Assembly: GCA_016929035.1 (NCBI GenBank)
Contig: JAFGJP010000320.1
Coordinates: 1-7,277 of the forward strand
Reading direction: 5' to 3'
Length of the DNA: 7,277 nt
Source of the DNA: Candidatus Auribacterota bacterium
GTDB lineage: Bacteria; Auribacterota; JAFGBW01; JAFGJP01
The notes under the pieces were generated by a model. That model was given only the letters and a program-made list of their open reading frames with translations, searched no databases and was not told the origin of the DNA. The position numbers and the translations under genes are program-made. How positions within the stretch are numbered: the stretch's first letter is position 1; each line of letters begins with the position of its first letter. Below, piece after piece: positions 1 through 5,189 of this stretch.

Positions 1-639
1 CCCAATATCGCGAAGATGCTTGGTATTGAAAAAAGCAAGTTAATCGGCTGGGAAGAAGGGATCGAGCCGGTCAAAGTTTTGCCGGGTCTTAAAGCTGTCA
101 GTATATCGATGATACTAGAGCATAAAGACCAGCCTGTTATCTGGCGCGGTCCTTTGAAGATGCTGACAATAAAACAGTTTTTGAGTGATGTCAACTGGGG
201 AGAGCTTGATTATCTTATCGTCGATTCTCCTCCAGGAACAGGAGATGAACCACTCAGCGTCTGTCAGCTCATTCCGGATATCAGCGGTGCAGTCATTGTA
301 ACAACGCCCCAGGATGTGGCGGTTTTGGATGCGAGGAAAAGCATTAATTTTGTCAAACAGCTGAATATCCCTGTTCTGGGTATCATTGAAAATATGAGCG
401 GCTTTCTCTGTCCTCATTGTCATAAAGAAATCAATCTGTTTGGAACAGGGGGCGGCGAAAAGTCAGCGCACGATTTTAGCGTGCCGTTTCTGGGGCGCAT
501 ACCGATTGAACCCGAGTTTGTCAAATTGGGGGATAAAGGAGAATCTTTTATCCAGTCTCAGAGGAATTCTCAGACGGCAAGGATCTTGAATGAGATTATT
601 GACAATGTCACATCTCAGATGAAGAATGATGAATTCTAG
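1..639 (+). CDS. mrp: Mrp/NBP35-family ATPase, Fe-S cluster carrier (5' end missing)
   Basis: The C-terminal part of an Mrp (ApbC/NBP35) P-loop ATPase. This family binds and hands over Fe-S clusters in the cytoplasm. The frame is open to base 1, where the codons read PNIAKMLG, so the ATG at 16 is internal and the Walker A/deviant P-loop lies upstream of the window. Visible family signatures are the DSPPGTGDEP switch motif (about 223-252), the TTPQDVAVLDARK segment (about 301-339), the ENMSGF motif and the CPHC cysteine pair (409-420), which bridges a shared cluster in Mrp dimers. These are followed by FGTGGGE and the FLGRIPIEP terminal segment. The last 14 bases overlap the next gene, a small cysteine protein. 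Family assignment is firm. The target apoproteins cannot be read from sequence. Confidence 0.95.
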   Translation, partial: PNIAKMLGIEKSKLIGWEEGIEPVKVLPGLKAVSISMILEHKDQPVIWRGPLKMLTIKQFLSDVNWGELDYLIVDSPPGTGDEPLSVCQLIPDISGAVIVTTPQDVAVLDARKSINFVKQLNIPVLGIIENMSGFLCPHCHKEINLFGTGGGEKSAHDFSVPFLGRIPIEPEFVKLGDKGESFIQSQRNSQTARILNEIIDNVTSQMKNDEF

Positions 640-832
640 AAAAGTCTGCAAATGGTATGATGTCTGTCCTCTCAAAAGGTTTTATCAGGAGGGGAGATTG
701 GATAGAAAATGGATTGAAAACTATTGTCATGGTAGCTATAACGACTGCATAAGATATCAGAAGGAAGAAAAGGGCATTTATCATCCAGATAATATGATGC
801 CAGACGGAACGATTAATAAGGGACTGCAATGA
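626..832 (+). CDS. 68-residue four-cysteine protein of unknown function
   Basis: A small soluble protein with no signal peptide or membrane segment. It has four cysteines at residues 8, 14, 34 and 41 (C-x5-C-x19-C-x6-C) set among aromatic and basic residues (KWYDVCPLKRFY, ENYCHG, CIRYQ), and ends with a HPDNMMPDGT segment. The cysteine spacing suggests a bound metal or Fe-S cluster, but no catalytic motif is visible. I recall similar short proteins from anaerobic bacteria and methanogens, sometimes labelled uracil-DNA glycosylase; nothing here supports that activity. The start is ATG 626 or the adjacent ATG 629, both inside the mrp end, and no strong Shine-Dalgarno precedes them, so translation probably depends on coupling to mrp. 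Its stop overlaps the next start as ATGA (829-832). The gene is real by context and composition; its function is unknown. Confidence 0.8.
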   Translation: MMNSRKVCKWYDVCPLKRFYQEGRLDRKWIENYCHGSYNDCIRYQKEEKGIYHPDNMMPDGTINKGLQ

Positions 833-1605
833 AAAAGAAAAACTATAAGTATATTTACGGACCTGTCCCGTCCTGGAGGCTGGGGAGCTCTTTGGGGATA
901 GATCCGCTTTCGCAGAGTGAAAAGGTCTGCACATTTGACTGCACCTACTGTCAGATAGGCAAAACAAAATCTCTGACTGACGAAAGGCGAATATTCGTTC
1001 CCGTATCAGATCTTTTGGATGAATTAAAATCTCTGCCTCCGCTGGAGCTGGATTATATAACTTTTTCCGGCACCGGTGAGCCCACACTGGCGCTGAACCT
1101 GGGGGAGATGATAAAAGAAGTCAAAAAAATAAGGCCTGAAAAAGTTGCTGTTTTGACCAATTCGACCATGATGTCCATGGAAGATGTGCAGAAGGATCTT
1201 TTCTACGCGGATTTTGTCGCGGCCAAGCTGGATGCTGCCACGCAGAGTATTTTTGAAGATATTAACAAGCCGATGAAACATATTCGACTGGAAGACATTA
1301 TTCAGTCGATAAAGACTTTCAGAAGCTGCTACATCGGAAAATTGGCCCTGCAGGTCATGTTCGTGGAACAGAACAAAACGCATGCCGCGGAAATAGCGAG
1401 GATAGTCAGAGAGATTAACGCCGATGAAATCCAGATCAATACCCCGCTCAGGCCAAGCCGAGTCAAGCCTTTATCCCAAAAGGAACTGGAGAAAGTTAAA
1501 TCGTATTTCAAGGATATCAACGTCATATCGGTCTATGAGACTGAGAAAAAAAAGGTTGAACCGGTGAGCCGGGAAGAGACTTTGAAAAGACGGGGCAAGG
1601 TATAA
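829..1605 (+). CDS. Radical SAM protein, COG0731 (TYW1-like) family
   Basis: A cytoplasmic radical S-adenosylmethionine enzyme of 258 residues. The CxxxCxxC motif that binds the 4Fe-4S cluster is at C34, C38 and C41 (VCTFDCTYCQ), preceded by the YGPVPSWRLG segment typical of COG0731 proteins. A SAM-contacting region TFSGTGEPTL lies at residues 78-87. The archaeal/eukaryotic TYW1 relatives build the tricyclic wyosine base on tRNA-Phe. Bacterial members such as this one lack the flavodoxin domain of eukaryotic TYW1, and their substrate is not established, so I do not call it TYW1. The C-terminal region carries the INTPLRPSRVKPLS stretch common in this subgroup. Start at ATG 829 is supported by AAGGGA (818-823) and the ATGA overlap. 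Downstream of an Mrp Fe-S carrier, it could plausibly be a client of that ATPase, which is inference. Confidence 0.88.
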   Translation: MKKKNYKYIYGPVPSWRLGSSLGIDPLSQSEKVCTFDCTYCQIGKTKSLTDERRIFVPVSDLLDELKSLPPLELDYITFSGTGEPTLALNLGEMIKEVKKIRPEKVAVLTNSTMMSMEDVQKDLFYADFVAAKLDAATQSIFEDINKPMKHIRLEDIIQSIKTFRSCYIGKLALQVMFVEQNKTHAAEIARIVREINADEIQINTPLRPSRVKPLSQKELEKVKSYFKDINVISVYETEKKKVEPVSREETLKRRGKV

Positions 1606-1611
1606 AATATT

Positions 1612-2403
1612 ATGAGAATCATTATCGTATCTTTAGTCATTTTTTTACTGGCCATTATTATGGCGATGGTGGGTCGAGGTGGAGGAAATTTTTATGTTCC
1701 GGTATTAATTGCCGCCGGAGCATCGATGAATGTAGCCGCAACAAGCGCGCAGTTGATTTTAATGATAACTGCTTTGGTAGCCACTTTCGTTTTTCATGCC
1801 TATAAGACTGTGGATTGGAAACTGGCATTGATCATAGATCCTCCTACGGATATTATGGCCTTTGTTGGCGGATATTATGCGCATTTTTTTTCAGGATGCT
1901 ATTTGAAGATTCTTTTTTCTGTTCTTTTAGCCTTGTCGGCCTTTTTCATGTTCAGACCTGTTAAAGAACGCGCAGAAAATGGGAAAAGACGATTCGGTTA
2001 TTGGACCCGTTCTTTTAACGGTTATCGTTACAATGTTAATCTATGGATGGCTATTCCTGTAACTGCCGGAGTGGGTTTTTTTGCCGGAATGCTGGGAATT
2101 TCAGGAGGCAGTTTTAAAATACCATTTATGGTGCTTGCCTGTGGAGTTCCCATGAGAATTGCGGTTGGAACATCATCTGCAATGGTCGCCGTTACAGCAT
2201 TAATGGGATTTACCGGGCATGTGGTGGCAGGTGATTTCAGCTATGAATGGATTTTTCCTCTTGCTTGTGTTGCGGTTGCGGCAGGATTTATAGGCGGCAA
2301 AATTTCTGTTAAAGTCAATCCCGTCCGACTGAAACATATATTTGCTTATTCGACTCTGGCAGCATCCGTATTTATGATAGGCAATGCGGTTATGACATTA
2401 TAA
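1612..2403 (+). CDS. TauE/SafE-family membrane transporter (putative anion/sulfur-compound exporter)
   Basis: An integral inner-membrane protein of 263 residues, mostly hydrophobic. It shows the two-fold internal repeat of the TauE/SafE (COG0730) family. Repeat one is GRGGGNFYVPVLIAAG followed by ATSAQL (residues 21-48); repeat two is GMLGISGGSFKIPFMVLACG followed by VGTSSAM (from residue 159). The first membrane segment covers about residues 3-20 and a charged loop lies near 115-135 (KERAENGKRR). Family members export sulfite, sulfoacetate or other organosulfur anions, but substrates are rarely predictable and many homologues are unassigned. An unusual polar DPPTD sequence (residues 76-80) sits at the edge of a membrane segment. 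The start is 6 bases after the previous stop with only a weak AAGG upstream, so translation probably relies on reinitiation. Family assignment is firm; the substrate is unknown. Confidence 0.88.
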   Translation: MRIIIVSLVIFLLAIIMAMVGRGGGNFYVPVLIAAGASMNVAATSAQLILMITALVATFVFHAYKTVDWKLALIIDPPTDIMAFVGGYYAHFFSGCYLKILFSVLLALSAFFMFRPVKERAENGKRRFGYWTRSFNGYRYNVNLWMAIPVTAGVGFFAGMLGISGGSFKIPFMVLACGVPMRIAVGTSSAMVAVTALMGFTGHVVAGDFSYEWIFPLACVAVAAGFIGGKISVKVNPVRLKHIFAYSTLAASVFMIGNAVMTL

Positions 2404-2412
2404 GGAGAAGTT

Positions 2413-2766
2413 ATGAAAATATTCAGACAGATGCTCAAGTCAAAGATACACGGAGCAATCATCACGAAAAAAGAACTTTATTACGGGGGAAGCATCGGTA
2501 TTGATAGAGCCCTTTTACTGAAAGGCGACATGCTCCCCGGAGAAAAAGTGCAGGTTTTGAACTTTAACAACGGCCAGCGATTCGAGACTTATATTATTGA
2601 GGAGAAGGAAAATTCAGGGACTATTGCCTTATACGGGCCGGCGGCCAGAATGGCTGAGGTCGGCGATAAAATATGCGTTATTTCCTATGCTTTTGTGGAC
2701 AGTCAGGAAGCCCACAAACTGAACCCCCGGGTTGTTACTGTCACAGAAGGGAATAGAATCAGATGA
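2413..2766 (+). CDS. panD: Aspartate 1-decarboxylase, pyruvoyl-dependent
   Basis: Converts L-aspartate to beta-alanine for pantothenate and coenzyme A synthesis in the cytoplasm. The 117-residue proenzyme has the expected length (E. coli PanD is 126). It starts with the typical QMLKSKIHGA, with Lys9 in the catalytic position. The self-cleavage site is Gly26-Ser27 in YYGGSIGID, where Ser27 becomes the pyruvoyl group. NNGQRFETY supplies the Arg56 and Tyr60 counterparts of E. coli Arg54 and Tyr58. One oddity is that the NGAAAR-type motif reads YGPAAR, so the residue matching E. coli Asn72 is Tyr74. Start ATG 2413 has AAGGAG at 2402-2407. No panB or panC is present here. The stop overlaps the next start as ATGA, coupling it to a DUF89 phosphatase. 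The family call is strong despite the substitution. Confidence 0.93.
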   Translation: MKIFRQMLKSKIHGAIITKKELYYGGSIGIDRALLLKGDMLPGEKVQVLNFNNGQRFETYIIEEKENSGTIALYGPAARMAEVGDKICVISYAFVDSQEAHKLNPRVVTVTEGNRIR

Positions 2767-3659
2767 AAACACATTTAGCCTGCATCCCTTGTTTTTTCAG
2801 ACAAATTTTGGAAGGCGCCAGGTATGCCGGGATTAGCCCCCAACTGCAGAAGAAGGTCATGGATGAGTTTGCGAGAGCTATACCGCAGGTATCTCTTCGG
2901 TCTTCTCCTCCTGAGATAGCGCTTATCGGCTACGGCATCTTGAAAAAGGTCAATGCGGACAGGGATCCATATAAAGCGATTAAGCAAAAAAGCAATCGGC
3001 TGGCTCTTAAGCTTTACAGAAAATTGAAAAGAAAAGCCGAGCATTCCAAAGACAGGCTTCTCAAAGCCGTTGAGCTGGCCATTGCCGGCAACATCATCGA
3101 TTTTGGGGCGAAAAATAATCTCGATATTAATGACGAGTTGAAAAAAATCCTTTCAAAAGAAGAAACATTTGTCAGCAGAAGAAAGTTGTTCCATTACAGG
3201 TCGTTTAAAAAAGTGCTGAAGAAATCAAAGACGATTCTCTATCTGGCTGACAATGCGGGCGAGATCGTTTTTGACAGAATACTGATAGAAGAGATAAAAA
3301 GAATATATCCTGAAAAAGTTATTTATGTATCGGTTAAAGACAAACCAGTCATCAATGACGCGTTAATGGAAGACGCTCTTTTTTGCGGAGTCGATAAAAC
3401 GGCCCTGTTGATATCCAATGGGGCTGACGCGCCGGGCACGATACTACCGCTCTGCTCAAAAGAGTTTAAAAGGATCTACATGAAAGCGGACATGATCATC
3501 AGCAAAGGGCAGGGCAACTTTGAATCCTTATCAAGGGCAAGGAAACATATATTTTTCCTTTTCATGGTCAAATGCCCGGTCGTGGCCGAAGAGACCGGGC
3601 GCCGTCTCGGCGATATCGTTTTACTGGACAATCGGGAAAATGGACCCTTTAGAAATTAA
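2763..3659 (+). CDS. DUF89 / ARMT1-like metal-dependent phosphatase
   Basis: A 298-residue cytoplasmic protein of the DUF89 (damage-control phosphatase, ARMT1-like) family. Visible signatures are the N-terminal Cys pair C7-x2-C10 (LACIPCFFRQ) found in the prokaryotic subfamily, the DNAGEIVFD metal-site motif (163-171), NGADAPGT with Asp222, and ADMIISKGQGNFESL (from residue 242) with Asp243, Lys248 and Glu254. Characterised relatives remove phosphate from damaged or overflow sugar and cofactor phosphates; the eukaryotic subfamily fused to pantothenate kinase (PANK4) acts on 4'-phosphopantetheine and its oxidised forms. The substrate here is not known, but the ATGA overlap with panD and AAGGGA at 2747-2752 tie its expression to beta-alanine synthesis, which points to the CoA pathway by inference. 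Its last 20 bases overlap def. Confidence 0.88.
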   Translation: MKTHLACIPCFFRQILEGARYAGISPQLQKKVMDEFARAIPQVSLRSSPPEIALIGYGILKKVNADRDPYKAIKQKSNRLALKLYRKLKRKAEHSKDRLLKAVELAIAGNIIDFGAKNNLDINDELKKILSKEETFVSRRKLFHYRSFKKVLKKSKTILYLADNAGEIVFDRILIEEIKRIYPEKVIYVSVKDKPVINDALMEDALFCGVDKTALLISNGADAPGTILPLCSKEFKRIYMKADMIISKGQGNFESLSRARKHIFFLFMVKCPVVAEETGRRLGDIVLLDNRENGPFRN

Positions 3660-4134
3660 AAAATATCCGGAAAAAGTATTGCGTAAAAAGAGCAAGCTTT
3701 TAGTTGAGGTAACAGCTGAAGAAAAAGCTCTTTTTGAGCAGATGCTTTTTACCATGAAGTACTTTTCCGGTATTGGCCTGGCCGCGCCGCAGATAGGTAT
3801 CCTTAAAGAAATGATTGTCGCTGAAGTGGACAGAGACATCATCAGGCTGGCGAATCCGGAAGTCATCGACATAGAGGATTCTGACCAAATGGTCGAAGGA
3901 TGTTTAAGCATTCCTGATGTCAGTGTGGATATCGAAAGACCTTATAAAGTCACCTTGAAAGGTTTGAATGAGGATGGAAAGATCATCGAAGTAAAAGCAG
4001 AAGGCCTTTTGGCCAGGGTCCTGCTGCATGAAATAGATCACCTTAAAGGAAAGCTTATTATTGATTACATGCCTCTTTCGGATATATTGCGGTTTGCAAA
4101 AAAACGGAGGTCCGGCAAACATGCCAACTTATGA
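3640..4134 (+). CDS. def: Peptide deformylase
   Basis: Removes the formyl group from the initiator methionine of new proteins, in the cytoplasm at the ribosome exit. All three family motifs are intact: GIGLAAPQIG (residues 44-53), EGCLSIP (86-92, Cys88 metal ligand) and HEIDHLKG (130-137, His130 and His134 ligands, Glu131 catalytic). The 164-residue length from ATG 3640 matches the family. That start reads MDPLEIKKYPEKVLR, the normal deformylase N-terminus. The same frame is open 40 codons further upstream, to 3520, but that part is out of frame with and inside the DUF89 gene and looks like noise. The Shine-Dalgarno is weak (GGGA just upstream), and the start lies 20 bases inside the preceding gene, so coupling is likely. 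fmt, a frequent partner of def, is not next to it; an FmdB-type gene follows, overlapping by 14 bases. Confidence 0.96.
   Translation: MDPLEIKKYPEKVLRKKSKLLVEVTAEEKALFEQMLFTMKYFSGIGLAAPQIGILKEMIVAEVDRDIIRLANPEVIDIEDSDQMVEGCLSIPDVSVDIERPYKVTLKGLNEDGKIIEVKAEGLLARVLLHEIDHLKGKLIIDYMPLSDILRFAKKRRSGKHANL
4106..4110 (+). promoter_or_regulatory. Ribosome binding site (GGAGG) fixing the start of the FmdB-type gene
   Basis: GGAGG lies 10 bases before ATG 4121, inside the end of def. It supports that ATG, which begins the canonical MPTYEY N-terminus, over the in-frame ATG at 4061. Confidence 0.75.
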
Positions 4135-4387
4135 ATATCTTTGTGAAAACTGCGGTCATCGGTTTGAGAAATTCCAGAAAATGACAGACAATCCGCTTAA
4201 AGAATGCCCTGAATGCGGTAAAAAAGTCAAAAGGCTAATCGGAACAGGGATGGGCTTTATTTTTAAAGGAACAGGATTTTACGCAACAGATTACAGAAAT
4301 AGCGGTTTTTCCGGCAAGACCTGCTGCGGGAGAAATGAAAGATGCGAAAAGCCGCCCTGTTCAGACGACGGTACCTGCAAGAGGTAA
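4121..4387 (+). CDS. FmdB-type zinc-ribbon protein with cysteine-rich tail
   Basis: An 88-residue protein beginning MPTYEYLCENCGHRFEKFQ, the hallmark of the FmdB/CxxC_CxxC_SSSS zinc-ribbon family. The four zinc ligands are C8-x2-C11 and C29-x2-C32. The GTGFYATDYR segment (51-59) is typical of the family. In place of the usual Ser/Gly-rich tail there are five further cysteines at residues 68, 69, 75, 80 and 86, in a short polar C-terminus. The family was named from a putative regulator of methylotroph formamidase genes, but in most bacteria its role is unknown and no regulatory target can be inferred here. ATG 4121 is chosen because of the family N-terminus and GGAGG at 4106-4110; an in-frame ATG at 4061 lies deep in def. 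It overlaps def by 14 bases, and the next gene starts one base after its stop. Confidence 0.88.
   Translation: MPTYEYLCENCGHRFEKFQKMTDNPLKECPECGKKVKRLIGTGMGFIFKGTGFYATDYRNSGFSGKTCCGRNERCEKPPCSDDGTCKR
4379..4384 (+). promoter_or_regulatory. Ribosome binding site (AAGAGG) for the TTG start at 4389
   Basis: AAGAGG ends 4 bases before TTG 4389. The spacing is short but usable. Together with the signal peptide that begins at this TTG, it favours 4389 over the upstream in-frame ATG at 4335, which lies inside the FmdB-type gene. Confidence 0.55.
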
Positions 4388-4388
4388 G

Positions 4389-4451
4389 TTGAAAAGAATT
4401 ATTTGCTTCATTTTTTTATTTGTCTTTTTATTTTTTACACCTTGTTTTGCC
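4389..4451 (+). other. Predicted Sec signal peptide of the MBL-fold protein
   Basis: Residues 1-21 show a short basic N-region (KR), an unbroken hydrophobic core rich in Phe, Leu and Ile, and a TPCFA ending with probable signal peptidase I cleavage before Lys22-Asp23. The residues before the only nearby cysteine (FFTP-C) do not make a lipobox, so a lipoprotein is unlikely. Confidence 0.75.
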
Positions 4452-5189
4452 AAGGATGTTATCATGACCGTTATTTATAATAATGTGCCTTACAACCAAG
4501 AGCTCACCACAGCCTGGGGAATGTCCTGCTTAATAGAGGGGTTGGAGAAAACCATTCTTTTTGATACAGGAGGGGACGGGGCTGTTTTATTGGCGAATAT
4601 GGCGAAACTGGGGATCGATCCGATGACAATCGATACAGTGGTGCTGTCGCACATCCATTCTGACCACACAGGCGGGCTCTGGGATTTGTTGGAGAAAAAC
4701 AGCCGGGTCATCGTGTATGTTCTCGAATCGTTTCCGAAGGATTTTAAAAATAGAGTGGAACACCTTTGTGGAAAAGTCATTTCTGTTCGTGAACCGATAG
4801 AAATAGGTAAAGATGTCTGGTCTACCGGCGAGCTTGGCGCATGGATGAAAGAACAGTCTCTGGTTATTGATACAAAAAAGGGGCTGATTATTATTACCGG
4901 TTGTGCTCATCCGGGAATAGTGGATATTGTCAAATTTACCAGGGAGCATTTTCAGCAGGATGTATATCTGGTATTTGGAGGATTTCATCTTATGGCCTAT
5001 AGTGAAAGGCAGGTTACAGGAATCATCAGCGATTTGAAAAAAATGGGGGTTGGGAAGGTTGGGCCATCGCACTGCACCGGAGAGAAGCAGATAGACATGT
5101 TCAGGAACGCCTGGGGGAAAGATTTTATTGAACTGGGCTGCGGAGCGAAACTAGAAATCAATACAATAGAACCCAAGGAGAAAGAATGA
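4389..5189 (+). CDS. Exported MBL-fold metallohydrolase, COG1237 type
   Basis: A 266-residue metallo-beta-lactamase-fold protein. The metal-binding HxHxDH motif is at H88, H90, D92 and H93 (LSHIHSDHTGG). Further signatures are FDTGGD (58-63), TGCAHPGI (170-177, H174), GGFHL (197-201) and GPSHCTG (225-231), which together match COG1237. That group contains the archaeal methanopterin-pathway ribofuranosylaminobenzene-phosphate-synthase-like proteins, but bacterial members are mostly uncharacterised, so no substrate is assigned. Start at TTG 4389 gives a clean Sec signal peptide (about 21 residues), so the protein should be periplasmic. ATG 4335 would put 18 extra polar residues in front and run 53 bases into the preceding gene. 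An ATGA overlap couples it to the downstream flavoprotein, suggesting a shared process. The fold call is firm; localisation is well supported by sequence but untested. Confidence 0.87.
   Translation: MKRIICFIFLFVFLFFTPCFAKDVIMTVIYNNVPYNQELTTAWGMSCLIEGLEKTILFDTGGDGAVLLANMAKLGIDPMTIDTVVLSHIHSDHTGGLWDLLEKNSRVIVYVLESFPKDFKNRVEHLCGKVISVREPIEIGKDVWSTGELGAWMKEQSLVIDTKKGLIIITGCAHPGIVDIVKFTREHFQQDVYLVFGGFHLMAYSERQVTGIISDLKKMGVGKVGPSHCTGEKQIDMFRNAWGKDFIELGCGAKLEINTIEPKEKE

Noticed and set aside
626..832. Uracil-DNA glycosylase as a name for the four-cysteine protein
   Set aside because: At 68 residues it lacks any glycosylase motif. The label appears to be inherited annotation rather than evidence.
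608..1087. Minus-strand open frame of 159 codons
   Set aside because: It lies opposite the mini-protein and radical SAM genes, shows no family motifs and has no supporting context. It is a shadow of the + strand genes.
3520..3639. Upstream ATG at 3520 in the def frame, which would add 40 residues
   Set aside because: The extra segment is unlike any deformylase N-terminus and lies wholly inside the well-supported DUF89 gene. ATG 3640 gives the standard start and length.
4061..4120. ATG at 4061 as start of the FmdB-type gene
   Set aside because: The family N-terminus MPTYEY begins at 4121 with GGAGG just upstream. The extra residues come from reading def in another frame.
4335..4388. ATG at 4335 as start of the MBL-fold gene
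   Set aside because: It would place 18 polar residues before a clear signal peptide and overlap the FmdB-type gene by 53 bases. TTG 4389 has a nearby AAGAGG and begins the signal peptide.
4587..5072. Minus-strand open frame of 161 codons
   Set aside because: It lies opposite the MBL-fold gene, whose motifs are intact, and its translation has no recognisable domain.
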